From NCBI GenBank assembly GCA_008330645.1, contig VLTN01000033.1:62001-126000 (forward strand): a stretch of DNA of 64,000 nucleotides. The letters are read 5' to 3'. Position 1 is the stretch's first letter, and the number at the start of each line of letters is the position of its first letter. The stretch comes from Cafeteria roenbergensis (Eukaryota > Sar > Bigyra > Bicosoecida > Cafeteriaceae). The position numbers were made by a program, and so were the translations under genes. The notes under the pieces were generated by a model. It was not told where the DNA came from, did no database searches, and saw only the letters and a list, made by a program, of their open reading frames with translations. Below are positions 53,456 through 64,000 of this stretch, piece after piece.

Positions 53456-55384
53456 CTATGCTGCGTCTGTGGCCGCCTTGGACTGAAGCGCGTGCGCGCT
53501 GCCTATCGGCGACGTGTGAGTGGTGGCTTGGTCGTCTGGGGTCAACTCGTCTTCGTCTCCGGGCTCCGTGAAGGCGTTCCGGGCGCATGCAACGCCGAAG
53601 CAGGCCATGAAGCCCAGGCCAATGAACTCGACGAACTCGATAGCCGTGAGGATGGAGATCCCACCCCAGAGACCGGCCTGGCCACCCAGGTCACTGAGGA
53701 GCGAGGTGATGCTGTAGGCCCGGTTGGAAGTAACCTCTTCGTACGTTGCGGACGAAGGGTAGATGCGGGCGAGGAGGACGTTGCTCTGCAGGCGCTGGAG
53801 ACCGTCTTCCGCGGTGGATATGTTCTCGAGGGCGCTGGCGCCAATGCCGATTTGCGAAAATTGGTCGAACAGGTCCAGGAACACCTGCTGGGAGGGCGCG
53901 GCGGGCCAGGAGAGGGTGGAGGTGGTCAGGGGGTACTCCGTGGTCGCACAGTCCTTCACGCAATCGGGGCATTCCGCCTGGCCCAGCAGCACCTTTTCCT
54001 GCTGCACCACCGGGCACTCCATCGTGAGCGGGCACGCGCGCATGCTCGGGTTGGCAGGGACGAAGCCGCGAGGGGTTGGGATGGTGAGGCAGCCACACTC
54101 GGCCTCCACGAGCTTGGCAGCACACACAAGCTCGCACCCGGCCACTGAGTAGTTGCCAGACGGCAGCGGCTGCCCGGCTGTCTCGTTCCAGAAGCGCGGA
54201 GAGCAGTCTCCCCAGCTGGGCGGCTGCGACGTGACAACGCGCTTCCGGTAAGTGACGTGAGTCTCCTTTCCAGGGTGCAGCATCGTTGCCGTGTCCATGT
54301 CGGGGGTCTTGAGCCGATCGTGGACTGCGATGCGCACACCGGCAGACTCTGCGTTGAACACCCCCGTGACGGGCTCGTTAGACCAGCCGATGCCGATCTC
54401 GTCTGCAGAGCTTGCGACGGCAGTGTACTCATTTTGCCACACACCGAGGTACAGCGTGAGGCCGTCGTCAGCCCGCGGTGCCTTGACAGACAGCTGCTTG
54501 GGCGAGTTGGAGAGGCCGGCAATCTCGCTTGCCTCGAGCGGGGGATAGTCAACCCGCTCTTCCCGCGCGCTCAAGTACTCTCCGACGGTGGAAAACGAGG
54601 ACGGCAGGGACGCTGCGTCGTAGATCGTGTTGCCGACGCGGAACGGGCGTTGCCCGCCGTTGAGAGTCAGGCAAAGACCGAACGCCGGGTGAATCCACTC
54701 CTCGGCGTGAAGCCCTGAGCACTTGCGGCCGCCGAACACGCACATTATCACGAGCTCGTCCGGCTGCGCGCCGAGCCGGCTCAGCGCGGCGTCCGTGGGG
54801 TGCTCGATCACGTCTGTGAAGTTTACCAGGGCGATGCGAGAGTCGAATGCGAAGACGTTGGAGCACACAGTGACAGCGGGAAATTGGATGGGCCGCTCCT
54901 GCTTGAGCGCGAACGACGTGGTCACCGGCCACGTTCGATAAAAGGCCAGCCGGTCCAGGATGAAGACGACAAGCAGGACCAGGAAGGCCACCACCGACGA
55001 GAACCACACGCACCCTGCCAACCGCAAGCAAGATCCGGGCTGCCGGCAGTAATGCGCTGTGACAAGCGGGCGAAGGGAAACCGAAACTCAACAATGGACA
55101 GGCCTGTGATTGCTCGGTCGCCGCCGGGGCACCGAGCCCAAGCGCCGGCCAGCGCGGGCCGACCGCCCTTAGCGCGGTTGCTGCGGCCACCCTCCCCGAG
55201 GCTCGCTTCAGGCGGTTCGGCGGCCGAGTGCGGGCGCAAGCGACTGCCCGCATTCGCAGCGTTTGCACCCACCGATTCGGCCAAAGCCGTGCGCAGAAGT
55301 CGAGCTGGCCCACCTGGCAGCCAGTCGCGGACCCCACCAGCGGCGCTGGCCTTTCACGGTTCCCTCCGCCATCAGCTCAGGCAT
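53456..55384 (-). CDS. DEG/ENaC/ASIC-family cation channel
   Basis: Exons are 55384-55273 and 55056-53456; a 216-nt GTGGGT...CACAG intron in phase 1 gives 570 residues. Exon 1 carries the cytosolic gating motif STSAHGFGRI (His-Gly), which is why this exon was accepted despite non-consensus splice sites. TM1 is VVAFLVLLVVFILDRLAFY, followed by FPAVTVCSNVFAFD, the post-TM1 hallmark. The extracellular domain has a Cys-rich core (CELVCAAKLVEAECGC, CPLTMECP, CPDCVKDC). The pore helix is LLSDLGGQAGLWGGISILTA in TM2; the usual GAS selectivity triplet is GIS here. Family members form trimeric sodium-selective channels gated by protons, peptides or force. Trimeric assembly and sodium selectivity are inferred from the family. 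A second ATG at 55372 is possible. It is divergent from the Tul1-like gene by 179 bp. Confidence 0.9.
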
Positions 55385-55563
55385 TCCTCGGGTCGCGCGA
55401 ATGCGGGTCGCGTGCACCCTGCGAGGCGGCAAGTTCCAACGCCGGCCTGGGCTCTGCCGCCCGCGCCGCACGCTGCGCGTCGGCTCCAGCGACGCCGCTG
55501 CGCACTCCGCGAGTCGAGCGGGCGGTCCGACCTCTTGCGCCACCCTCCGACCGGGCCGAGCGC

Positions 55564-57250
55564 ATGGCCGAAGCCGGAGCCGAGGCGGCGGCCGAAGCCG
55601 CGGCCAACAGGCGGCGCCGCATGCTGGGCTGCGCCGTTCTGGGGCTTCTTGTGATGGCGCTGCTCGCGGAGCCGCTCCTCGTGGGGTCCTCAGACTCGTC
55701 GGGCGAGGAGGTCAGCGCGCTGCAGCGTCTTGGGACGCTTCCGATGTGGCTGCGGGCCGCTGCGCGGCTGCCGGTGGGCGAGTCGCAGGCCGATCGCCGA
55801 GCACTTGCCGAGGCGCTCAAGTCCGCCCACCCCGTCGGCCGCCAGGGCGGGTCGCCGCCCCCCGCCAACCTGTCGAGCTTGTATAGGGGCGTGTGGGCCA
55901 CGCCGCGGACACGAGGGTCCCTGCGGAAGGTGCCCCTCGGAAACACAACGTGAGCCTCGACCTGCGCTGCGTCAATTTTCCCGCGGATGTTCTGTCATTG
56001 CGCGCTTCTCGCGCTGCTGCCCCCCTCGGCAGCGGCCCGCGGGCCTGACTCGTCTCCCCTCCGGATGCAAGCTCGCCGTTGGGCTCTTGTGATTCCTGCC
56101 CCCTGCGGCTATGGTCGCCCGCTCGTCACCTGAGCGGCCTGTGAGCCGTGTGCGTGTTTTCCGTGGCTTGTTCCGCAGACTGCTGCCGAGCCTGCTCAGC
56201 TGGGGCACGGCTGGAGCGCCCACGCTGCGAAAGGGCTCGGGCGAAATTCACATGAGCCTTGCAGCATCACCCACCGACATCGACGGCGTGGTCCGCTTGG
56301 CGGCAGCGGCGCGCATCGCCGACGGCACCGGCCCGGTCTCCCGCGACGACCTGTTCCTGACTCCCCTCAGCGGCTTCTACACGCCGTCCACCGGGGACTT
56401 TGTGATGATTGCGTCGAACCAAGAGTCCGGGGTCGTGTTCGTGGACACCGACGGCTTGTGTGCGGCGGAGGGTTGCTCCTTTGACCAGGCCGTGGGGGCT
56501 GCGGTCAAGGCCGGCATTGCGTTCACCAAGCCTTCCCCGGCTCCATCGCCGCAGCCCGCGGCAGCCAACGCCTCTGCAGCTGCCCAGCAGGACGAGGCGC
56601 CCGCCCCCCCAGCAGCGGCGCCTAGTGAAAGGCAGCTGCGCCTCGGCACCGCACGTCCGGCTTCGCCGCCTGGCCGGCTCGAGCCCGAGCCATCGATGCT
56701 GCAGACCTCGGCCACGCACGCCGGCCCGGCGCCGGGTCTGTCGTCTGCGGCCCTCGTGCCATCGTCCAGTGGGCCCACCCCGGAGGACCGGTTGGCCGCT
56801 GAGAGCGATGGCGCTGCCGGTCGCGCGCTTGCCGCCGGAGCTAACCCCTTCGCGACGCTGCTCCGCATCCCAGCCAACATGGCCCCAACCCGCTGCACAG
56901 TTATTATGCGCGGGGTGGCGCTGCCCTTCGACATGGTGAAGGCCCGATCCTCGAGGACCGGCGTCGCCTCTGTCGCCTCAGATTCCATCACTGACGGCCA
57001 GTCGAAGGGCGAGGCAGGGGCCAAGCGCGCCGGTGGTCGCCGCCTTGGGGAGTCCGACTCAGCCAGGCCGGGGCTGAGCGGCGAGGAAGCCGCGGGGGGT
57101 GGGCTAGCTAGCCACCTCGTCGAGGCCGAGGCCTGGCAGTCCCGCCCCTGGATCTGGCGTGTCGCCACCGTGGTCGCAGAGAGGCTTGCGACTCCGCTCG
57201 TCGGCGAGCGCGTGGACGGTGACGACGCAGATTTCGCTGCCGCCACCGCT

Positions 57251-57286
<36 letters not shown>

Positions 57287-59338
57287 GTCGGCAGCGATGA
57301 CAGCAGCAACACTCGCGGTCAGGTCTGGTCGGAACAGGTCGCGGTTTCGCCTGTCTTGATGCAAGACGGGGCGAAGCCTGCCGCCGCCGCCGCCGCCGCC
57401 CCAGCCGATCCAGCACCACAGGGCAACGCGCGGGCTGGCATCCTCGTGTCTCAGGAGCCGCCGGCCGCGACGTCGGCCATGCGCACGCTCACCGCCGCCG
57501 CGCCCCCGCTGCTGGAGGCAGCACCTTTGCAGGGTGTGCGGGCTCTTCAGCAAGCCACGGAGGCGCTTGCAGCTGCCACGGCGGCAGAGCCACGATCCCC
57601 AGCCGACTCGTCCCAGGACCCGGTTCCTGCTGACGCCGGTCGGGAGCTCACGCCGCGCGGCCCCGCGCCAGCCCAGAGCGTGGCGGGGCGGCCTGGCCGC
57701 ACTCTTGCATCGGCGGCAGTCGCAGACGGGGCATCCCAGTCGGGCCAGCCCGGGAAGGGGGCCGACTCGGCCTTGGTGCGCGCCTTTGCTCAGTCCATGG
57801 GGCTGGACGCCACGTTCCGCGCCCCGGGAGCGCAGAACGTCGGGCGGTACATGGCCCCAGGCCGCTCCGAGCACGGCCCGGTCGTGCTGGTGCTTGAGGG
57901 CACCATCGCCAGCCCCGATTGCGGCTTCGTGGCAAACTTCACCACCGCTTCCGTTGTTCTGAACAAGGACGCCGCGCTGCTCTCCGGTGCCGTTTACGCC
58001 TTCGTCATGTCCGTCTTGGCAATTCTGCACTTTGCCGGCACGGTCCGCGCCATCCTGGACGGGCTCAGCGCCCAGGTGGCCGCCTCCCGCTCCAGCGTGG
58101 CTGCTGTCGCCGTCGGCACAGCCACCGACGCATGGCTCGCCATCGCGCACGGCGGCTTGGCCCTCGTGGTGGAGGACGTATCCACTGGCTTTGGGCTGGT
58201 CGCAATCGTGCTGCTGCTCTGCTTCTCGGTGCTGGAGGTGCGTCTCATGCTCACCATCCTCAAGGCACAGGAGCCAGACTCCTTTGACAACATGGACGCA
58301 GTCCGGCGCGTCATCTCGCGCCTCTACGGCCGCTTCTACGCCGGCCTCTTTGCCTCCGTTGCCGTCGCGTTCCTTCTCCCCTCCGCCTGGCCCCTCCTCG
58401 TCTTTGTCGCGACTTCGCTGTGGGTGCCCCAGATCGTTCACTCTGCTCGTCTGGGCGCGCCCCACGGCATGCGCACCAGCTACGTTGTCATCTCCACCCT
58501 CCTCCGCATGTTCCCCATCCTGTACGTGCTCGGCTGCCCCGCCTCATTCCTCGTGGAGCTTGGCCTGGACGCGTACCAGCCCACGCTAGCAGCGTCCATC
58601 GCGGCCTGGGTCAGCCTGCAGCTCGTCATCCTGGTGATGCAGCAGTCGTTCGGGGCCCAGTTCCTTGTGCCTACAGCGCTCCTGCCCGAGAAGTACGACT
58701 ACTATCGCCCCGTCCTCGTGAGGGACGGCCGGGTCGCACAAGCCGATGACGACCACGAGGACAACGACGGCGCCGCGGGCGGCGCTCCTGCTGCGCACCC
58801 GGGCCCTGGTGGCCCTGCCGCGGCACGCGGTGCCGCCGCTCCGCCTGAAGGGGAGCGCACCCGTCTGGGAGCCGCCTGGGCAGCTGCCATGCGGTCAGTC
58901 CGACAGACAAGGAGGCGCTTCCGCCGGTTCCCGGTGTGGCGATTCGGCCCGGCGCAGCGGCCGTATCAGGCTCTCCCGAGCACGGAAGCAGATGTCGACG
59001 GAGCAGCTGCTGCAGCCGGGGCGGCGACGGCACCCGGCGCGTCGGATGGGACGCGACCGCGCGATGTTGAGGCAGGAATGGGACTTGGCGCGCGGCTGGC
59101 CCCTGACGTTGTACCGGCTGCGGCGAGGGCCGCGGACGCCCCGCCTGTAGGCGACGACGCGGACCCCGCCCGTTCCCCGGACTGTGTCGTTTGCATGGCA
59201 CCAGTGGAGCTTCCTGCTGCGCCTGGCACGTACATGGTCACCCCGTGTGGCCACATTTTCCATGCAGACTGCCTCAGGCAATGGTTCAACGTGAAGATGC
59301 AGTGCCCTACCTGCCGAGCTGCTGTTCCCGAGCCCTGA
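55564..59338 (+). CDS. Transmembrane RING-H2 ubiquitin ligase, Tul1/FLY-like
   Basis: Exons are 55564-55949 and 56179-59338; a 229-nt GTGAGC...CCGCAG intron in phase 2 gives 1,181 residues. A basic lead and signal-anchor occupy residues 15-42 (RRRRMLGCAVLGLLVMALLA). A lumenal region contains LSSLYRGVWATP and GSGEIHMSL, similar to the start of FLY/Tul1 lumenal domains, then long disordered inserts with a Ser run. Some seven TM helices lie near 730-977 (for example LVAIVLLLCFSVLEVRLML). The RING-H2 finger at about 1131-1176 (CVVCM, then TPCGHIFHADCLRQWF, then CPTC) sits at the extreme C-terminus, as in yeast Tul1 and plant FLY1. Those ligases act in the Golgi/endosome system: Dsc complex quality control in fungi, pectin methylesterase turnover in plants. 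It is convergent with the PAS/TM gene. Confidence 0.88.
57251..57283. repeat. AGC trinucleotide repeat (11 units) in the Tul1-like gene
   Basis: Eleven perfect AGC units encode a Ser run in the lumenal disordered insert. Confidence 0.9.
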
Positions 59339-59747
59339 CAGCTGGGGGTGGGGTATCTGCGGAGCCGTTGGGCGGCTTGACGGCAGGAGGTTGCCGCCTG
59401 TATCGCGCAGCTCGCGCGTGCGTGCGTGCGTGCGTAGGTGCTTGTGTGTGTGTGAGTGAATGGCAGGGGAGGAGCCACCCCGATGGCAGAAGCGCCATAA
59501 TGGCAAGAACACGATGACTAGTTTGGGGACGTTGCAGTGGAACTTGGACCAGTCACGCAGGCCAGAACGAGAACAGTCATCCTTGTTGGCGGGCCACTTC
59601 CAGGCCTGTTCGGTCTGCACGGAGCTGCAGCCACGGGTACAAACGCAGCGCGACAACCGTGCCCCGCCTCCTGGCCTGTGTGCCTGCCACAGCCGCAATG
59701 TGGGTCTTTGCACAGGCGCAGTCTGGAATATTTTCGCAATGCCCTTG
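59339..59747. other. Convergent intergenic region with CGTG/TG microsatellite
   Basis: This 409-bp region lies between convergent stops. At about 59409-59458 there is a run of CGTG units followed by TG dinucleotides, which may serve as a GU-rich 3'-end element for the Tul1-like gene. The rest has lower GC, and no exon was seen. Confidence 0.6.
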
Positions 59748-62700
59748 TCACGCCGCTGGGGACTGCGGTTCGCTCTGGCCATCGCCAACAGGCGGGCCGT
59801 CGCCGTCCGATCCGACTGCAGCCCGTGGGGTGCCTGCAGCCACCGGTGAAAGCAAGAACGTCCGGTCCGTCGCCGACAGCTGTCGAGCCCGTGACACCGA
59901 GGCACCGTCTTCGGCAGCCTCCTTCGTGGCAGCCATGGCCGTGGATGACGGGTGAACTCGGCGCTGGGACGCTGGAGCAGTGGATGAGATGCGGTACTGA
60001 CGTTTGGCTTGCTCCACGGCCGACTTCGCGAGGCTAGACAGTGCGCGTGCAGCTTGCGTGAGTCCTGTCCCCGTGGCAAGCTTCGTGAGCACTTTGGTAA
60101 TCGCGGGAGTGCCTGTGATGACGTCGTCCGGCAGGCTGAGCAGCACTGTGAAGTGGGCGCGTCTGATCTGCTCCAGCTTCCTCACAGACGGCAGGGCCCA
60201 GAGCCAGACGATGAGCACAAAGAAGCCGGAGAATGCCCCAAGAACTATCTGGACATCTGCCCATGTCTCGTCGAAGCGGCGCACAGCTGCGTCTGCGGTT
60301 ACGTTCACGAGGTGGCGAATGATGATCTCGCTCTTGCTGCTCTTGAGGTCGTAGCGTCGCAGCGGAGGGATGATCTCGGGAAGCACCCCCTCAGCGATGA
60401 GGTCGGGAAGGGTGCGCGTATCGGTCGGGTCATTCTCATCGAAGATACCTCGCGCTTGCACGCCGTCATCCAGCATCGCAGTGGTGAAAGAGTGCAGGCC
60501 GCGCAGTCCGAACTCGTCGTGTACCGCACGGCACTCTTGCCAGTAAAAGCTGCCGTGCGGCAGCACGAGGCAGCTGTCGTGCACGAGAATGTCGAACAAG
60601 AAAGACGTGGTCGGGTCCTCGGTGGCTGCCAGGCCTGGGAGCTCAACGCCAAAGCTCGTCCGCTCCGCGCCGTTGAGGACGCCTCCCAGAGACTGCAGCA
60701 CCTTGGTGGAGTTGGTCTTCGCCTCGGTCATTGCATCTGCTCGCCGAGGCCCGGAGATGAGGAGCACGAGCTCCAGCTGACCGCGCAGCGCCGAGGCCCC
60801 GGCGGCGTAGGAGTGGAGCAGCGAGGAGCGGGCGGCGTCGACGGTGATGGACCGGTACATGCTGCTGACCATCACCAGCACCACTGCGATCCAGCCCCCG
60901 ATGAGCGTGAGCGGTGACGTGATTTTGAGCGAGGCCTTCCACACGAACCACGAAGAGTCGGAAACATGACGCCCCTTGTGGTGCTTGCTGCGCCGACAGC
61001 AGCCGCGTGACTTGCTGGCGGAAGACGGCGCGCTGCGGGCCGTGGACGATGCCGCATTGGCCGGGCGCATGGCCACACGGTGCTGGCTCTGGGTTCCAAT
61101 AATCTCCCCGCCGTCCGCGCGCTGGCCGGAGGCAGATCTGGAACGGTTGCCCGCAACGCCGACAGTCAGGTCGCGGCGTGACTGCATGACCCCAGTCGCA
61201 ACCTCCTCGTCAGGGATGTCGGCGACAGCGCCCTCGCCTTCCTCGCCCGTGTCTGCGCCCACGGCGCGAACGAACGCAAGCTGCGACTCCTCGGACTGCC
61301 TTGCCAGCTCGCGCAGCTGCTTGCGGGGGACCTGCGGGATGGACGCCAGCACGCTGAACCGGTGCCTGCCAATCGCCGCCATCAGCACGGTGGTTCCCAG
61401 TGTCGCGAGAACGAAGGTGAGAAGGGCCGCCGACACGAGTGCCGTGGACATGGTGGTCAAGCGGTCGTCCATTCCCCGCGCCAGCTCCCTCGCGCTCGTC
61501 TGCTCAGCTCGGTGCAGGGCCAGCGCCATGAGGTCGATGTTCGGCACGTTGGTGAGGAAGGAAGAGCTTTGCTGGATGTCCGCAGGAGCCTCCGCCGCCA
61601 TCTGCCGCAGCTGGTAGATGCTAAACTCGACCAAGTCAGAGGCAGACATCATTTCGTACTTGGTGCAAATGTACAGCTCCGGCGAGTCAGTGCAAACCTT
61701 CCACACCCGCTCCAGCTCGAACTGGAACAGCTCGCCCTTGACCTTTTGCGAAATAGCGAGCAGCTCCCGGTGCGCTGCCTCCATGCGGTTGATGCTCTGG
61801 GTCAAGTTGGTGGTGAGCATGTCCCAATTGTTCACCGCCGTGAATCCGTAGCTGACGCTGATGAGCTGGTACCAGGCGTTGGAGGCCGAGTCGCTGTGAT
61901 AGAGCCGGCGCTGCGCGAGATCGTTGGCGTGCACCAGGAGGCGCGCCTGGTAGTTCGAGGCAGGGAGCACGATGGCGAGGACCACGGCGAAGGTGATCAC
62001 GGCGACGAGGCTGCCAAATACCACAGCCCCGACACGCCAGACCATGGGGTCGCTCTTCGACAAGGCAGTATCGACGACGAGCTTTGTGATGCGGCTCGCG
62101 GAGCCAAGCGCGCTCGTAACCGAGCCGTCGTTCCCGCCACCAACCGTGTATTGGTCGGCCTTCAGCGGGCTGGGAGCTCTCTGCTGGTCAATGGACCCGG
62201 CGAACAGCCCGCCCGACTCGGTTGGCAAGCCGACAGACTCGTCGGGGTGGACGCTGACGGACTCGTCGGCCTTGGAGTAAGTCCGAGCGTCTCGGCTGTG
62301 GGCGGTTGCGTTTCCAAGGGATGCCAGCCGGCACAGAGCAGCTTCCGGGTCTTCGGGCGGGATCATGGCTGCAGCAGACTTGCTCGAAGCGCCGATTTCG
62401 ACATGCACTGCGCTTGTTGCACTGAGGACGCCGCTGCTTGCGCCCGGCTTGGGCGCAGGCTGTGGCCTGCCTCCTGTTGACGAGCGCCCGGTCGCAGGGA
62501 GCGCAGCCCGCGGCTTTCCTGAGGCAGCGTGACCAGCGTTGCCTGCGCTGCTTCCGCCGCCCCGCGGGCCGCTGCTGGCTCGACCATGCATGCCCGACAA
62601 CGACGGGCTCGGCGACTCGCCACCCCGACGAACGGCGCGGCCTGCCTGCTGGTGGCCCGCCCTGTTGGACGCTGCTGAGACCCGGCGCGAGACGTGAGAC

Positions 62701-64000
62701 CAGCCCACGCTCCGGCCCGCGACACTGGCAGGAGGCGCCACACTTGGGCGTCCAGCCGCAACAGGAGACGGCTGGTGCGGCACCCCGCCGACGGTTCCTG
62801 AGCGACCACGCGGCGGCTCCCAGCTCACAAGCCAGAAGGCAGGCAGCGGGCCGTCGGCCGCCGGGCGCTTCCCAGCGAGCACGCCAGGGTGGAGGGGTTG
62901 GATGCCCACCCGAAGCGTCAGGGGGCGCTGCACCGGGCGCCTTGTGTGCAAGGTGGGGCGTGGCCGGGAATCAGCGGCCGGGTTGGGTGCTGCGTCGGTC
63001 GAAGGGGAGCAGGCGACGAGGGAGTCGAGCGAGGCCGAGCTGGAGGGGCGATTCTCGAACGGACGCAGAGCATGCGACGCCTTGCCTTGGTCGGCTCGCA
63101 TTGGCGGCGAGCCGGGGGCGCGGCGGGGCCCAAGGTCTGGCGAGGCGGCCTCACCGGTGGGGCCAGACGTCACGTCGAAGGAATCAGCTGCAGCCGCTGG
63201 CTCCGCAGGATTTGCAGGGGGCACGAGTGGCACGCCATACTCCTGGTCGAACTCGTCCGGGTTGTACATGGTGCCAACTGCCACGAGCTCTCCCTGCGCG
63301 CCGGATGCTGACCCGACAGCGGCCGCAGCAAGGCGCGAGAGGTCAGGAAGCCACTTCAGCAGCGGGGGCTCGTGCCCGGACATGCCCCCGCCCGCGCTGA
63401 TGCCCAGCGGGTGCGCGCCAGTCTGGCCCCAGTTCGCAAGCCCCTCGCCCGGACCGCGACCGCCGATGAGCGCGCGCCTCCCTCTCCCCCGACGGAAGCG
63501 CACTCGCTGTTCACGTCGTCGCCGCAGTCATCGTACCCGCCCAATCCGTCGTCGTGGCCAGCGTCGTCGCCCAGCAGCGCCATTGACTCGGCGTCCAGAG
63601 CCAGGACTGGGAAGCCGGAATCAGCGTCACCGACCACCATCAAGCGCCTCTTGGTCGGCGCGCGCTGCACCACCATTGACAAGCACGGCGTCGCGTCCAG
63701 CTCCGAGCCTGCGCTCTCCTGCAGCGACACGCGCACTGGCGACAGCCAGCCGCCTGCCGTCTGCACCACAGACACGTGCGCGCCCCTGGCAAACGCCTCG
63801 CCCTTCTCGTGGGGCGATAGGTAGGCCAGGATGGCGGCGTCGTACATCGACCCCAGCGGCTCCGGGAAGAGCGACGCCAGCGACTGGCCCACCAGGTCCG
63901 ACCGTCCCCGCCCAAAGAGCCGCGCCGTGGCCACGTTGGCGTCCGTGATCTCGCCGTAGCGGCGCAGCTCGCCCGTCATGGTGATCACGGCGTTCATCTC
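59748..64000 (-). CDS. PAS-linked multi-pass membrane protein, TmcB/TmcC-like (5' end beyond window)
   Basis: The gene enters from the right edge. The last exons are (edge)-63515 and 63422-59748, with a 92-nt intron in phase 0; its GTGAAC...GCCAG signals are off-consensus for this window, so the junction is tentative. The right-edge part is a PAS-like domain (NAVITMTGELRRYGEITDAN, ARLFGRGRSDLVGQSLASLF). A long Pro/Ser/Arg-rich disordered linker follows, then at least four TM segments (VGAVVFGSLVAVITFAVVLA, ALVSAALLTFVLATLGTTVL, LIGGWIAVVLVMVSSM, VLGAFSGFFVLIVWLWALP) separated by helical extracytosolic domains with a conserved-looking Cys (YICTKYEM; HDSCLVLPHGSFYWQECR). Large protist proteins annotated TmcB/TmcC share this PAS plus TM plan. 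Ligand and output are unknown; a sensory role is inference. No kinase or cyclase domain lies in the visible part. Confidence 0.7.

Noticed and set aside
1-64000. Virus-derived, retroelement or transposon insertions, and CRISPR arrays
   Set aside because: No reverse transcriptase, integrase, transposase, capsid or protein-primed polymerase sequence was recognised, and no long terminal repeats or spaced direct repeats were seen. The only repeats are short tandem ones.

Overview
This window is nuclear DNA of a GC-rich unicellular eukaryote. The genes carry spliceosomal introns that almost all read GTGAG...GCAG, and the products are eukaryote-specific (two heterotrimeric G-alpha subunits, COP9 subunit 7, SUMO E1, MSH3, a U3 snoRNP WD40 protein). 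Coding DNA is very GC-rich, so most long open frames on the opposite strands are shadows. The gene mix (DEG/ENaC-type channel, Rab/RJL GTPase, Doa10 and Tul1/FLY-type membrane ubiquitin ligases, a PAS-linked multi-pass protein of the TmcB/TmcC kind, hydroxyethylthiazole kinase) suggests a free-living heterotrophic protist. A bicosoecid stramenopile such as Cafeteria would fit the composition, but no ribosomal or organellar marker is present, so this is inference.

Layout. 0-14 kb: UTP4-like protein (runs off the left edge), a disordered protein, MSH3, a probably mitochondrial inorganic pyrophosphatase, a 2.1 kb low-GC gene desert, then WDR54. 14-21 kb: UBA2 (SUMO E1), ThiM-like thiazole kinase, an STI1-domain protein, and an RJL/DNAJC27-type GTPase without its J domain. 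21-27 kb: a large disordered hypothetical protein and a second 2.1 kb desert holding a 24-bp perfect palindrome. 27-37 kb: two paralogous G-alpha genes with identical intron positions, bracketing CSN7 and an intronless two-domain glycosyltransferase. 37-52 kb: methionyl-tRNA synthetase, a cyclin-box protein, a giant (about 3,249 residue) RING-CH ligase of the Doa10/MARCH6 type carrying a 20-copy hexapeptide minisatellite, and a proline-rich protein ending in a possible U2AF-ligand motif. 52-64 kb: SDHAF4, a DEG/ENaC/ASIC-type channel, a Tul1/FLY-type RING-H2 ligase, and a PAS plus multi-TM protein running off the right edge.

Organisation. Genes are packed, and many form divergent pairs whose start codons lie only about 175-440 bp apart (UTP4/gene 2, MSH3/PPase, WDR54/UBA2, STI1/RJL, G-alpha/CSN7, Doa10/proline-rich, channel/Tul1), implying shared bidirectional promoters. 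Twenty-five introns could be placed by splice signal, reading phase and protein homology; exon coordinates are given in each entry. Most genes are unrelated housekeeping genes. The visible themes are signalling (G-alpha pair, channel, RJL, PAS protein), ubiquitin/SUMO/COP9 control (UBA2, CSN7, Doa10-like, Tul1-like) and mitochondrial or translation functions. I found no rRNA, tRNA, CRISPR array, transposon or virus-derived gene.
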